Assembly (NCBI GenBank): GCA_963930655.1
Contig: OZ005608.1
Span: 18,935,271-18,999,270 of the forward strand
Length of the DNA: 64,000 nt
Origin: Myrica gale
Taxonomy: Eukaryota > Streptophyta > Magnoliopsida > Fagales > Myricaceae
Direction: 5' to 3'
In this document: one piece after another, positions 48,601 to 60,324 of the stretch
Layout: the number at the start of each line of letters is the position of its first letter
How positions within the stretch are numbered: position 1 is the first letter of the stretch
The notes under the pieces: generated by a model
Told to the model about the DNA's origin: nothing
What the model saw: the letters and a program-made list of their open reading frames with translations, nothing else
Database searches by the model: none
Program-made: the position numbers and the translations under genes

Positions 48601-49268
48601 TTACTATGAAACTTTTTCACCTGTTGCTAAAATTTCTACTATTCGTTGTTTACTTGTTGTTGCTTCTTCTAAGGGTTGGCTACTTAAATAATTTGATGTT
48701 CACAATGCTTTCCTTCACGAAAATTTGGATGAAGAGGTTTATATGACACCTCCTCCTGGATACAGTGCTGCAGCGCCACATCAAGTTTGCCGACTCCATA
48801 AAAAGTATTTATGGGTTCAAACAAGCCTCTCGTCAGTGGTACTCAAAATTTTCTTTTGCTCTCATTGACTATGGATTTACTCTACCATTGTGCTGACACT
48901 TTCATGGCTCTACTTGTATACATTGATGATATCCTAAATTCCAGTTCTCATATTGCTCCTATCGAAGCTTTACAGGTCTTTTTGAATACACATTTCAAGA
49001 TAAGATCCCTTGGTGACTTACGTTAGTTTTTGGGCCTTGATGTTGCCCGGTCCACTCGTGGTATTTAAGTTTGTCAAAGAAAATATGCATTGGATATTTT
49101 AGTAGACTCTAGCATGACTAAATTCAAGTAGGTCTTCTCTGCACCATTCACATTTCCACCACTACACAGCTGGCCGACATTTTTACTAAGGCTTTGCCCT
49201 CTGGTATTCTTCATTCTCATCTTCTTAAGCTGGGAGTAGTTGACATCTACGCACCAGCTTGCGGGGGG
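45647..49268 (+). pseudogene. Copia B polyprotein, decayed
   Basis: Gag starts after the primer-binding site (MTTEEPTITSPPPKKDSNM-like, 45661 on). It has RALREKGKIEFINGTLPQPP, CNNMVVSWLHNSIA and zinc knuckles CTHCKITGHTFENCF and CSHCHMTGKSSERCYKLHGY (46450-46590). Protease WIINTGATDHM (near 46850) has lost the catalytic Asp (DTG to NTG). Integrase lies at 47.38-47.95 kb (YKLPFNDSLH, FLTIVEYLSRCTWTYMVKNK). RT is at 48.48-49.06 kb ([29 protein letters not shown]). RNase H is almost wholly deleted: soon after KYALDILVDS the sequence jumps to the terminal [20 protein letters not shown] motif. Multiple stops and shifts throughout. Confidence 0.88.
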
Positions 49269-49612
49269 TATTGCGACATGTGCATGCATCGTTATCATCT
49301 CAACGTGAACCTCCTGACTCGGCTCTCTCCACAGCACATGCACAGTCATCTGTGGAATCTTTCTTCTTCAGCTCGTAGCTGATATTCTGTTATTCTATTT
49401 TTCGTGTATATTCGTTTTTCACTTTCTAGAGTCTTCTATGATTGTTAGGCAGTTAAATTATTCTTTTTGCCTTTGGGTGTATATTTTTGTACGATACTCT
49501 CATTCTTTGGCAAGATAATATACAACAACTTCACGTAACTTACGACCTCTTCTTCCTCACACCGAATGCTCTCTAGCACTTTTTTTTCTCACATTCATCA
49601 TCAATTTTGACA
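49269..49612 (+). mobile_element. Copia B, 3' LTR
   Basis: 344 bp starting tattgcgacatgtgcatgc right after the polypurine tract gcgggggg and ending catcatcaattttgaca. It is followed by CATAC (49613-49617), the slightly diverged partner of the 5' flank TATAC. Together with the 5' LTR it bounds a 4.3-kb element (45304-49612). Confidence 0.9.
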
Positions 49613-49617
49613 CATAC

Positions 49618-50600
49618 AGGGTGCTTTTAGGCTTCAAATGTAACTGATAACGCCAAAAATCACCACTAACCATAGCCGATCAGATCTAAAAAAGGAACAA
49701 GAAGAGGGGGCAACGTCGGATCTGGAGACTCCGAAGCCTAAGTTAGATCTCAAGAAGATTTGAGTATGAGAAGAGCAATTGAAGCTTGAGTCTAGAGAAG
49801 TAATGAGACTTGAGAAAATATGAAGAAGAATAATTGTCTATTTATATGTGGAGGGATTAGAGTCCTAAGATGAGTCTTAATAATGTGATCCTTAGGACTC
49901 TTTTAAATGGTTGAGCGGGTAAATATGGAGGGATAAATTCTCATGTGCGCGGGCTGGGGCCTTGGACGGATGGGCTGATGTATTTCGATGGACTGAGCTA
50001 GTCATATTATGGCCCATCAGAAGTCCTCTCTTTAAACCAAATTAAGCCAGCCAGAGTTTCTTATTTCAATTGCTGTTATAAAGGGGTACCTTTGGTGCTG
50101 TCGAACTAGACCAACCATCTAGTGTGGAGGTGTCCTTGGCACACTAGAGTTAGACCAATCTTTTGGTGTGGAGGTGTCTTTGGTGTTGCGGAGTTATACC
50201 TATTTTCAAGTGTAGCGATGTTCTTAGCCCTATGAGATCAACAATTTGCTGGTATAGGGTAAAAGGTTCTCGAGACCTATTTGTTGACGCAGGCACAGGT
50301 CGTTGAGGCCAATTCACTAATGTAGGTGTGCCTGTGGCACATGTGAGTTATACCAGCTGCCTGGGGTGTTCCATCACGGGGGTACTCATTAAGGGGTGCC
50401 TGTAGCATTTTGCAGAGAACAACCATGCGCCTGAATTATCAGATAGGATAAAACTAAAAGCTCTTTATGTTAGATAAAATAAAACGAAATTATCAAGAGG
50501 TATTATAAATAAGATATCTGGGTGGCGAAGAACAAAGGTTGCCTGTAGCACGGGTGAGTTAGACCAACCGTATGGGGTGCTTCTATCACAGGGGTTGCTC
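49618..50600. other. Spacer with irregular gggtgc/gtggaggtgtc repeats
   Basis: No gene. 49.63-50.04 kb resembles the leader of a Gypsy LTR but has no supporting motif. From about 50.09 kb there are loosely repeated phrases such as agaccaaccatctagtgtgg / agaccaatcttttggtgtgg, leading into the minisatellite at 50610. Confidence 0.4.
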
Positions 50601-50609
50601 ACTAGGGTT

Positions 50610-50960
50610 GCTAAGACCAAGGGGTGCCCATGACACTGTATCATTAAGAGTGCTCTTGACACTGTAACACAAGGGTGCGTTCGACACTGTAACAATGATG
50701 GTGCTTTTGGCACTGTAACATTGGTGGTGCTCTCAGTACTGTAACATCAGGGATGCTCTGGGTACTGTAACATAAGTAGTGCTCTTGGCACTGTTATATT
50801 AGTGGTGTGCACTTGGTACTGTAACACAAGAGTGCGCTCGACATTGTAACATGAGTGATGGTGCTCTAGGCACTGGAACATGGGGTGCACACAATAACAG
50901 AAGAGTGTGTTAGACACTGTAACAAGGTGGTACGCATGGCACTGAGACATGAACTTACAG
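50610..50960. repeat. Minisatellite, ~29-31-bp unit
   Basis: About eleven degenerate units built on gacactgtaacacaagggtg followed by c(t/g)ctcttg. The word cactgtaaca or a one-base variant recurs every 29-34 bp, for example near 50635, 50658, 50687, 50716, 50745, 50765 and 50820. Units differ at many positions, so the array is old. It has no coding capacity in a consistent frame. Confidence 0.8.
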
Positions 50961-52154
50961 AAGCCCATGAGTTCACCTTTGTGACGACCACTAGACCAGT
51001 GAGAGAGGAAAGCAAGATCTAAAAGGGCAAGGTAGAGTCTCCGGAGGAAAATGCCTTAAGCCATCCTGCTTTTATGCATTATGTACCTACTTTTTTTCTG
51101 TGAGATATGGTTGGGTATCTTTAAAATCTACCATCTTCACTTTGAGGCTACACTTTAACTTTTGTCGAAGGTACATACTCCCCAACTGGTCCAACAATGC
51201 CATTTTACTGTAAGAAGACTTTAACTTTGAGGCTACACTTTAACTTTTGACTGTAAGAATGCTGAAGTGAAACAAGACTTCTTGGAACTTTCTTGGCAAT
51301 TTGATGAAAATAGAAATGTGCTTTGCCATTTGGCAATTGAATGCTTAGTAATAATGGAGAAGAGATCTAGCAACATCGGAAAGTCATGTATATGAGGAGC
51401 CTAGTGGGTCTAAACGAATTCGAGTATGCCGACAAGAGTAATTTTTGTGGTGGATAATTCATTAGCACGAGCTTCGAAGTGCTTGAGTTTGCAACAGTAT
51501 ATGGCTATCTTGTATGAGGGCAAATTCCAGAATTATTATCTCAGGCTTAAAAACTAATTAGGTGTGTTTTTGTCTCTCAAAAAGTTATAAGCTAATATAT
51601 TAGGACGAATACCCTCTTACGGATATTACAATCTATAAAGCTGGCTTATTCATGTACCAAGGTCAACTCTTCCTCGGTAACTTCAGAACCTTGTAATGAC
51701 AGAGAGCAGAGTGGAACTTTGATTCACTCAAAACCTTGTGCCTAGAGGAATCAGTATCTTCTTTATTAATTAATATTTGCACACTGCACTTGCCATTAAG
51801 GACTGCATAGGTTCCAAAAGAACACCAATTTCTGCAATAATCCAAACAAAACAGATGCAAAGTTTCCTCTGAACTTGGTTCCAGCAACCCAAAACCAAAG
51901 TTACTCCGCTATCTGCGGCGAGCACACAATATTCTTTAGTAAAAGGCGAAGAATAGTTCGCTCTGTGCTCATCGCGCGACTGCGTAACCTCCACCTCTTT
52001 TGTGCTTCTTGTTTTGTGGTCCAAAGAAAACCCAACTATGTAAGTGCCCTTTATGGATGGATAGGTGAACCTGGCTAGTCTAGTTGCATCAAATGGGTCG
52101 TGGGAAAGGTGAGAGCCCCGAAGTGACAAAAGATTCCCTACATAAGAAAGCCCT
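50961..52154. other. Spacer with a repeat shared with 55.0-55.16 kb
   Basis: 50.95-51.11 kb resembles 55.00-55.16 kb in the same orientation (agaagcc...agttcacc...ttgt...gctaga, then gagccatc...tttttatnca). A 35-bp phrase (ctttgaggctacactttaac tttt) occurs twice near 51137 and 51217. A 132-codon minus-strand open frame at 51770-52168 has no motif I recognise and includes LINE tail sequence, so I do not call it a gene. Confidence 0.4.
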
Positions 52155-54664
52155 ATTTTTTTAATCAAAACCTCAATTTATTCCAACAAAAAACCAAATA
52201 CACAAAAAACCTACAAATAAAAAGGGCGGATCAGTGCCGACATACACCCAAGGTAAGTCAAGGAAATGCTCACTACTACAGGGGTTGCTACCCGAGCTAA
52301 ACTCTGCAGCGGCCCAACGAGTAAGGTGGTGCACAACTTCATTTGCACCTCTAGGAGTATGGACAGCTTGCTAACTCTCCACTTGATTGCAAGCCTTCAC
52401 AATCTCGGAAATCAAGCTATAGATCTTCCATTCCGTTCTTATAGGCCACATCTGAATCGCCTTGATCACAATCGCCGAATCCCCTTCCAAAATAATATCC
52501 CGAAATCACATATGCATGGCAAACTCAATGCCTAACTTTGTTACAACAGTCTCTCCTTCTAGCGATTGAACCGCCTCAATTTTCTCAAAAGTGGAGCCTT
52601 TCACCACACCATTAGAATCCCGAATGAGTGCAACATTGATAGAAAACTGATCACGAATAGCCACATCCACGTTGACCTTAACCTTCCCAGTAGGCGGAGG
52701 CTTCCAAACATGCTTCCCTGTTACAGACTGAGTCTTCAGCTGCCAAGCATTCCAATGTTCGTAACTAAGCTTCCCAACCCGAGACGCCAAATCTTGAACC
52801 GCACACAACTTCCCCTCATGAACAACACAATTTCTCGCCATCCATAACAAATCAATGGCAATCACAGCAAAAAGTTGAAAACGATGTTGATCCTCCAACG
52901 CAATGCCTATGAACTGATGGGGATGACACACTTTTTGCACCCAATCTGCTACCGTACCCGTGCTGAAGCTCCCAATGTTAAGTTGCCATGGGGATTCACT
53001 CCAAATGGCTCGACTAAATGGACACAAAAACAACAAATGGTTAATGGTTTCTGAATCCTCCCCACACAATGAACAACGTACCTCATCATTGCCTTCACAA
53101 CAGTTCCCTATCCTCTCCGCCACCCGCACCTTTGTCGGCAACATATCCCATAAAACCTTCCTCAACAACAATTTTAGACGTTCATATATCAATAACTTCC
53201 AAATAGCTCTCTATACCTGTAGCTATCACAGGCATTGCAGGAGCATGTCAACTCACCAACCACTGATGTATAAACTTCACAGAGAAGGCTCCCGAAGATT
53301 GTAACGTCCAATACATTTTGTCCGCATGCCCTGGGCCATCCACTTTTAATTTAAGAATTTCAGCTGCTGAATCATGTGTAAAGAGGCGCCGCACCTCTGC
53401 AAAATTCCAACTACACCCATCATCCTGCAGAAGATCCTTCACAGTTACAATAGCACCCTGCCCCACATCATCCCTAAGACTCGGCCTGAACCCAGAAATA
53501 GTAGGAACCCAAGGATCCCGATCAATTACAATATTCTGCCCACTACCCACTTATAAACACATCCCATGTTTTAGCACTTCTCGGGCTTGAACAATACTCT
53601 TCCACACCCAAGAGGAATATCCACTTGCCTTCCCCTGCCAAAAATCTCTTCCCTGCAAATATTTTCCACTCAACACTTTTACCCACAAACTGCCTTTTTC
53701 ATTGATCATTTTCCACGCCAATTTCGAAATTAGAGCATGATTAAACTCAGAAAACATTGGAATGCCCAACCCCCCTTCACGTTTGGGAAGACAAATGGTA
53801 GACCAAGCCTTCAAAGTCAAATGCCTATTTTTCTCCTCAGAATATCCCCACCAAAATTTTTTTAATGCCCTATCCAACTCCTGACACCATGATTTCGGCA
53901 TCAAATAGAAACTCATCAAATAGGAAGGAATAGTACTAGCCACAGCCTTAATCATTACTGTTCGACCCGCTTGTGATAAGCATTTAGCCTTCCACAACAG
54001 CTGTTGTACGAGCGCGAGGAATTAATAAAGGTAATCCAAGGTGCTTGGCCTTCGGAGGTAATTTTTTTAAACGGAGCTGATCCAAAATAGGAAGTGTTGC
54101 TTGACCTCGAAAATTCATACAAAAATGCACCGACGATTTCTCTTGATTTAACTTTTGGCCGGACCACTGCATGTATTTATGGGTTAAATGCATGTCATGC
54201 CCCTGTGGTATGCGGTAATAGCAAATATGCCCATGAGGTAAACAAGGTCCTTTTCATACCCCTGAGGTAAACATTCAGGAGCAAATATGCCCTTCCGTTA
54301 TGTTTACCTCAGGGGTATGAAAGGGCATATTTGCTCCTTAATGTTTAACTCAGGGGTATGAAAAGGACTTTGTTTACCTCAGGGGCATATTTGCTATTAC
54401 CGCATACCACAGGGGCATAACATGCATTTAACCCTGTATTTATTAAGACAATCATCAAGCTTCTTTGCCTCACAGATTAATGCCTTTGCAAAAAGAAGAA
54501 GATCAGCTGCAAAAAGAATATGGGTCACACTAGGGGCTGCCCGACCCACCTTGATACTGTGGAGGGTGCCTTTTTGCTCTTCAGGCAATAAGAGTCGAGA
54601 TAACATCTCCGAACATCGTGACCTCTCTACTCTGTAGGAGCCATAAACTCTTCCTGCCACCTTT
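52155..54664 (-). mobile_element. 5'-truncated L1-type LINE, split by a foldback MITE
   Basis: Minus strand, 5' to 3'. The end of the reverse transcriptase comes first, with FAADLLLF in place of the FADDLLLF active site (~54.5 kb). KCLSQAGRTVMIKAVASTIP and FWWGYSEEKNRHL follow (53.6-54.0 kb). Then the zf-RVT region (VLWDMLPTKVRVAERI, CSLCGEDSETINHLLFLCPF at ~53.06 kb). An RNase H domain (VKVNVDVAIRDQF, LEGETVVTKLGIEFAM, then LEGDSAIVIKAIQ-like) reaches about 52.3 kb. The 3'UTR ends in a short poly-A (plus-strand T run at 52155-52161). The frame is broken by stops and shifts, and the upstream endonuclease is missing. It is the same broad type as the LINE at 443-1305 but carries RNase H. Confidence 0.9.
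54181..54434. mobile_element. Mutator-type foldback MITE, copy 2, TSD TGTATTTAT
   Basis: 254 bp, same length and nearly the same sequence as copy 1 at 23106-23359 (begins gggttaaatgcatgtcatgc, ends gcataacatgcatttaaccc). Perfect 9-bp duplications TGTATTTAT lie at 54172-54180 and 54435-54443. Insertion cuts the LINE open frame: the minus-strand reading ...KKLDDCLNKY resumes after the MITE at MQWSGQKLNQEKS. Copy 2 is therefore younger than the LINE. Confidence 0.93.
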
Positions 54665-56038
54665 CACTTTTCAGGCCAAAGAAAGAACATAGCAGGTGAG
54701 CAATGATCCAATATATCAATCAAGGAACTTGATATATAATTAGGAGATTGCAAAACTTCATGAATTCAATATAATACCTACAGAGACATGATGAAATGGT
54801 AATAATTGATGGTGATAGAAAAACTTCTAATGAGGATATATATGACCCCTCACATACTAACGGGAAAAGACAATGGAAAACTATATTACCTTAAGGAAGT
54901 AATGAAGAAGTTGTCCAAACATCACCCACGAGAAGGAATATTACCATTACTGCCGCCATTAACTTTGCTGGAAAACCACTCATCACGGAGAGCTGAAACA
55001 CAAACTTGTAGAAGCCAGTCAGTTCACCCTTGTTATGAACGCTAGAAACATGAAAGAGCTAGGAGCAATATTTAAAGGGAAAAGGTTGAGAGAGAGAAAG
55101 AGGACTCGAGCCATCATATTTTTATACAAATCATTTTGTCTATGGTTGGGTAGAAGAAGAAAAAATATGGTTCAAGTATAAATTTCTAGAACAATTACAT
55201 TCCTGCAAACCTAGAGGATTCTATACTGCTGAAATGCACGTCACCCAACTCCCAAGTCAACTTAAGGCTAGACAACTTGAAAGATGGAAAAAAGTGTGGA
55301 AGTTCTACGGAATCAAAATCCTGTTGAAAGATGAGCAACTAGCATTCTTTCTTTAGTTAGGTTTGGTACATCTAGGTTTTATCAAGATTCCCAAAGCACC
55401 AAACTGACGAGACATCTGTGCATTGTACCAACAGACATCAGTTGACCTTCGACGGCTCATTAGCACATTAAGGTTTCAAATGTAGCAAAACCGACACTGT
55501 CCGCTGGTAGTTAGTTCTGTGGCCTCTGGATTGAACTCAATTCATGTATAAATGTCATTCAAGCGTCCAATTGAAATCTGAAACCGACTTTACATTAGCC
55601 ACTAAAAATTTATTAGTTCTATAAATACCCAGTCAACCCCCCCATAAGCTGCAATAAAATTATCTTGCTATACTGCTATGCCTCCTTCAAGGTCAAGCTA
55701 AAAGGATCCATTTGAACAAACTCCAAAACTCTGAAACCATTTGAAAATTTGGTAATGCAGAATTTTAGAATCTTGCATTCCTTTGTTCCTAGTCAATCTC
55801 ACATGATTGTTATTACAGGCCTCCGATGCTCCATGATTCAACAACATGATTAATCTTTCCCTATATATTCCCATTTTCCTACTGACAGTTTGTTTCACTT
55901 GGACAAACTGAACAAGTAAGGTCCAGAACTAAGTGTTGGTTTCATAGAGGAATTAACACGAATAAAAGAAGAACAAAACTATGCACGTGCGTCTACATAG
56001 ACAAAGGCCATAAACAAAACACATTGACAGCAACATGC
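54665..56038. other. Spacer, no gene seen
   Basis: AT-rich. 55.00-55.16 kb is the partner of the repeat at 50.95-51.11 kb. Small open frames (54806-55045 plus, 55698-55898 minus) show no motifs. The CCTAT target duplication of Copia C starts at 56039. Confidence 0.4.
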
Positions 56039-56043
56039 CCTAT

Positions 56044-56314
56044 TGTTAGAAAAATGAAAAGAGCAGTTTGATATTTGTGGAAAAACAGAGTATGCAAGGA
56101 GAACTTTCAAACAAAGAGTTGCTTTGATTGATTCTAGAGGTTCTACGTTACACATCCAAGAAATACAGATATATAGGACTCTTTGAAAAACAGAACATTC
56201 AATCAAAAAACTATTTCCAAGAAGCTCATTAACAGCTTAAGCTAAAAATACCAAACTAGACTAAAAATAGTCTTTATTGAAAAACTGCATCATTAATATG
56301 CATCAGCTTCAATA
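56044..56314 (-). mobile_element. Copia C, 3' LTR
   Basis: 271 bp. By eye it is identical to the LTR at 60325-60595. On the minus strand it reads TATTGAAGCTGATGC...CATTTTTCTAACA, so it starts TA and ends CA. It is preceded on the minus strand by the polypurine tract AAGGAGGAG (56315-56323). The left flank CCTAT (56039-56043) equals the right flank of the 5' LTR. Confidence 0.95.
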
Positions 56315-57712
56315 CTCCTCCTTGATGCATTTTCCAGTAACTCCAAGCATCATTCTTAGCAGCTGAAACTTGTCTCTAGGAAGAGCTTTTGTGAAAATAT
56401 CAGCAACTTGTTCTTCAGAACTGCAGAACTTGAGTTCAATTTCACCGCTTGCTTCAACTTCTCTCAAGAAATGATACTTGATTGCAATGTGTTTAGTTCG
56501 GCTATGATAGACTGGATTTTTAGCTATTGCAATTGCAGATTTATTATCACAATAAATCTCCACAGGTTTCTGTTGTATTGCTCCCATATCTTCTAGGATT
56601 CTGCTAAGCCAAATGGCTTGGTTGACAGCACCTGCAGCTGCAACGTACTCAGCTTCAGCAGTTGACTGTGCAACCGTAGCTTGCTTCTTTGATCCCCAAG
56701 AAAACACCCCAGATCCCATATTAAAGCAATATCCTGAAGTGCTCCTCATGTCATCAAGTGAACCAGCCCAATCACTGTCAGTAAAGCCAGTTAATTTTGA
56801 GTGGGGACCTGAACTGAACAAAATTCCAAAATCCATAGTTCCCTGCACATATCTTAGAACTCGTTTAGCAGCACCAAAATGAACTTGGCTTGGACTTTGC
56901 ATAAACCTGGACAACATACTAGTAGCAAACATAATGTCTGGTCGTGTAGCAGTTAGATATAGCAAACTGCCAACTAAACTTCTGTAAGCTACAACATCTG
57001 CCTTCTTTGTCCCATCTTCTTTCTTCAGCTTCTCATTTGCAATCATAGGTGTTGCTACTGATTTGCATCCGATCATTTTGAATTTCTTCAAAAGATCTTC
57101 TGCATACTTTCTTTGTGATATGAAAATGCCTTCTTTTTGACAAACCTCCATTCCAAGAAAGTAATGCATTAAACCCAAGTCACTCATTTCGAAAGTATTC
57201 ATCATATCGTGCTTGAATTCTTTTATCACTTCTAAATCATTTCCTGTGACAATCAGATCATCAACATATAATGAAACTATGAGAAGAGCTTTACCCTTGA
57301 GTTTCACATAGAGTGTAGGCTCACTCATGCTCCTTTTGAAGCCTTGATCACAGAAATATCCATCAATTCTTCCATACCAGGCTCGGGGTGCCTGTTTAAG
57401 CCCATATAGAGCCTTTTTCAGTCGAAGCACTTTCCCTTTTTCTCTTTCAAAACCCTCTGGTTGATCAACATAGACTTCTTCTTCAAGAACACCATTGAGG
57501 AATGCAGACTTGACATCAAGTTGAAAAATATTCCAACTTTTCTGGGCTGCAAGTGCAACAAGAGTTCGGATTGTGTCTAGCCGGGCAACGGGTGCAAAAG
57601 TCTCGTTGTAATCAATCCCTGGCTGTTGTGAATAACCTTTAGCAACCAGCCTTGCTTTGCATTTGTTTAAAGAGCCATCAGAGTTAAGTTTTCTTTTGAA
57701 AATCCACTTCAC
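56309..57712 (-). CDS. Copia C: reverse transcriptase and RNase H (467-codon frame)
   Basis: Open frame from [13 protein letters not shown] to KCIKEEY. Reverse transcriptase motifs in order: [52 protein letters not shown] and the catalytic [13 protein letters not shown]. RNase H follows with [59 protein letters not shown] and the terminal [17 protein letters not shown]. The last codons run a few bases into the 3' LTR. All visible catalytic residues are present. It is separated from the upstream integrase frame by a one-base loss in a run of A (plus-strand T at 57762-57767), after which the upstream frame stops within 20 codons. Confidence 0.9.
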   Translation of the reverse strand: MKWIFKRKLNSDGSLNKCKARLVAKGYSQQPGIDYNETFAPVARLDTIRTLVALAAQKSWNIFQLDVKSAFLNGVLEEEVYVDQPEGFEREKGKVLRLKKALYGLKQAPRAWYGRIDGYFCDQGFKRSMSEPTLYVKLKGKALLIVSLYVDDLIVTGNDLEVIKEFKHDMMNTFEMSDLGLMHYFLGMEVCQKEGIFISQRKYAEDLLKKFKMIGCKSVATPMIANEKLKKEDGTKKADVVAYRSLVGSLLYLTATRPDIMFATSMLSRFMQSPSQVHFGAAKRVLRYVQGTMDFGILFSSGPHSKLTGFTDSDWAGSLDDMRSTSGYCFNMGSGVFSWGSKKQATVAQSTAEAEYVAAAGAVNQAIWLSRILEDMGAIQQKPVEIYCDNKSAIAIAKNPVYHSRTKHIAIKYHFLREVEASGEIELKFCSSEEQVADIFTKALPRDKFQLLRMMLGVTGKCIKEEY

Positions 57713-58494
57713 CCCAATAACTTCTTTGCTGTTAGGACAAGAGACCAGCTCCCATGTATCATTTTTTCTATCATTCTGATCTCCTCCTCCTTTGCATCTG
57801 CCCAGATTTTTTCTTTCACAGCAGCTGCATAATTTTCAGGCTCTACAGAGGAGTAATTGCAAGATTCATAAATCTCACTTAGAGACCTTTGTCTTTTAGG
57901 TGGAGACTCGGGTGATGAATTTTCTAGTGAAGAAGATTCATCAAAGCTGCTTCCAGATCTATGTGATGAAGTTGGAGTCATGTGAATGTCTTCATGACCT
58001 GCATTTTCTTCATCTTCTTCAATTTCTCCTCTTTCTTGTATAAGAACAGCTTGATTGGACTTCTTTTCTTCTTCCCAATTCCAAGTGGCTTGTTCATCAA
58101 ACTCAACATCTCTACTTGTGACTAGTTGCTTTGTCTCCAAGTTATAGAGTCTATACCCTTTAGATTGAGTGCTATATCCAAGAAAAACTCCTTTCTCAGA
58201 TTTTGTTTCAAGCTTGTGCCTCTTCTGTGAAGGAACATGAATATAGCCAATGCAGCCGAAAACTTTCAAATGACTTGCAGTAGGCTTCTGATCACTCCAA
58301 GCCTCAATAGGAGTTCGATTAGGAACAGCTTTCATTGGACATCTATTGAGTAAATAGATTGCTGTGTTGACAGCCTCTGCCCAAAACATTTTGGGAAGAC
58401 CTTTTTGCAATAACATTGATCTGGCCATCTCCATCACTGTCCTATTCTTCCTCTCAGAAACTCCATTTTGCTGTGGAGTGTAAGCTACTGTCAA
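57709..58494 (-). pseudogene. Copia C: integrase C-terminal part and linker
   Basis: Begins mid-integrase at MTVAYTPQQNGVSERKNRTV, the conserved C-terminal end of the integrase core (with the catalytic Glu in GVSERKNRT). It continues through HLKVFGCIGYIHVPSQKRHK, KSEKGVFLGYSTQSKGYRLY and a Ser/Glu-rich linker to [19 protein letters not shown], where a one-base deletion shifts the frame to an early stop. The preceding ~45 codons (IFKKYKLLVENQSG...LRSDRGTEFNS with the second integrase Asp) are open in the same frame after a stop codon at 58630-58632. Confidence 0.88.
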
Positions 58495-58629
58495 CCGATG
58501 CTCCAGCCCCTCTTCTTTGCAAAAATCATCAAACTTCCTTGAGTTAAACTCTGTTCCTCTATCACTTCTTAAAGTCTTGATTTTGCAACCACTCTGGTTT
58601 TCAACCAGCAGCTTGTATTTCTTGAAAAT

Positions 58630-59016
58630 TTAAAAAACTTCTGATTTCTCTTTAAAAAAATAGACCCATGTCATTCTTGAAAAATCATCTATAAACAAGT
58701 TGAAATACCTGTTTTGGCTTTGAGAAGGTGTCCTCATGGGACCACACACGTCTGTATGCACAAGCTCCAAAACTTTCTTTGCTCTCCAAGCTTCTCCAGT
58801 AGGAAAAGTGTGTCGATGTTGCTTTCCCAGCATGCACCCTTCACATATGGGCATGTTCTGATCTAAGAGAGGCAAATCTCTTATCATATTTTTCTGATTC
58901 AACAATCTCAGTGCATTAAGGTTGTAATGGCCAAACCTTTGATGCCATAGAGTTGTATCATCAATTTTAGCTATCATAGCCTTTGGGTAATGCCAGAACA
59001 TGGGAAATTTCTGCAA
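58630..59016 (-). pseudogene. Copia C: GAG-pre-integrase and integrase N-part
   Basis: Contains TLWHQRFGHYNLNALRLLNQ and CEGCMLGKQHRHTFP (the H-H-C-C zinc-binding segment). VHTDVCGPMRTPSQSQNRYF with the first integrase Asp and FIDDFSRMTWVYFFKEKSEV follow. It then ends at an in-frame TAA (58630-58632) where the family continues; sequence beyond the stop is still integrase in the same frame. It is out of frame with the gag-protease part: the shift lies between about 59010 and 59035. Confidence 0.88.
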
Positions 59017-60287
59017 TTTCCCATTCTTACTTCAGCCACTTCTTGATTATTGTTCTTTAAATCATAAATGGTGCACATCTCTCCTTCAAAATGTAGAGAA
59101 TACCCATTTTGCATCATTTGTCCGACACTTAGAAGGCTTTGAGCAAGCCTTGGAACAAGTAGGACATCCTTGATAAATCTGGTTCCTTTCTTGGTTTCCA
59201 TAGCAACTGTGCCTCTCCCTTTTGCTTCCACCAGTTCACCATTTCCCAGTTTGATCTTCACATTAACATTGCCATCAATCTGTGAGAACAAACTTGCATC
59301 TGGTGTCATGTGATTGCTGCACCCACTGTCGAGAAACCACTCTTTCTTCTGTTCAGTAGCTGCTTGACAAGCAAAGAATAAATGCTCATCTTTGTCTTCT
59401 GTAAAGTTGGCTTGTTGATTCTTGTCTTTGAACCGACAATCCTTCTCTACATGGCCAAACTTCTTGCAATTCGTACATTGAGGCTTCCCACGATGAAAGC
59501 AATCCTTCTCCAAATGATTAATCTTCTTGCAGATTCCACAAGGTGGAAATTCTCCTTTCGAAGCTCCCTTCTTCTGAGAACTTTCTCCTCCTTTTGCTGT
59601 GCCTTTGGACTTCCTTTTGAAATCTTTTTGCTTCTGATTTTTCAGATTGACTTTTAGCTGGAATGCATTTTCTAGAGAGGCTTCACTCCTTCTGTCAATT
59701 CTTTGTTCATGGGCATTTAATGATCCCATCAACTCAGTGACAGTTAAGGTTGAAAGATCCCTGGATTCTTCGATTGCAGCAACCACATGGTCATATTTTT
59801 CTGTTAAACTAATAAGAATCTTCTGGACAATTCTTGCATCAGATAACTCTTCTCCATAAGCACGCATCTGATTTACAACCTCAATGAGTCTGGAGCAATA
59901 ATCTTTTGAAGTCTCCGAATCTTTCATCTTGAGGTTTTCAAGTTCTCTTCTTAGCCCTTGAAGCTTGATTGTCTTGACTTTTGCATTTCCTTGAAACTCC
60001 TGCTGCAGAATCTCCCAGGCCTGCTTTGAAGTTGTGGCTCTCATCAATCTTGGAAAGATTGATTCACTAACAGCTTGCTGCAGAGTAAACAAGGCTTTAG
60101 CATCTCTTTGCTTATCAATCTTGTTTTGGGTTGATTCAGAAGTGCCTTCTACAGGGGCAGAAATGCCTCTTTCAACAATATCCCAAAGATCAAGTGATAG
60201 GAAGAGAGTCTTCATCTTGATACTCCAATAATCGTAATTCTCACCACCAAATATAGGAACTGTGGTAGAAGAACTAAGAGCAGCCAT
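58974..60287 (-). CDS. Copia C: gag and protease
   Basis: The start is taken at MAALSSSTTVPIFGGENYDY (60287), where the Copia gag homology begins; the frame is also open a further 12 codons upstream. Gag core (YWSIKMKTLFLSLDLWDIVE, TSKQAWEILQQEFQGNAKVK, LKMKDSETSKDYCSRLIEVV) is followed by two zinc knuckles, CGICKKINHLEKDC and CTNCKKFGHVEKDC. The aspartic protease is WFLDSGCSNHM with an intact DSG. The frame runs to LLVPRLAQSLLSVGQMMQNG and then shifts out near 59.02 kb, ending at 58974. This part looks able to make gag and protease. Confidence 0.88.
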   Translation of the reverse strand: MAALSSSTTVPIFGGENYDYWSIKMKTLFLSLDLWDIVERGISAPVEGTSESTQNKIDKQRDAKALFTLQQAVSESIFPRLMRATTSKQAWEILQQEFQGNAKVKTIKLQGLRRELENLKMKDSETSKDYCSRLIEVVNQMRAYGEELSDARIVQKILISLTEKYDHVVAAIEESRDLSTLTVTELMGSLNAHEQRIDRRSEASLENAFQLKVNLKNQKQKDFKRKSKGTAKGGESSQKKGASKGEFPPCGICKKINHLEKDCFHRGKPQCTNCKKFGHVEKDCRFKDKNQQANFTEDKDEHLFFACQAATEQKKEWFLDSGCSNHMTPDASLFSQIDGNVNVKIKLGNGELVEAKGRGTVAMETKKGTRFIKDVLLVPRLAQSLLSVGQMMQNGYSLHFEGEMCTIYDLKNNNQEVAEVRMGNCRNFPCSGITQRL

Positions 60288-60324
60288 AACGCCCTTTACA
60301 GATCGAATAAGCTCCGATACCAAA

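Noticed and set aside
51770..52168. 132-codon minus-strand open frame
   Set aside because: No recognisable domain, and its first codons fall in the LINE 3' tail, so a real start is unlikely.
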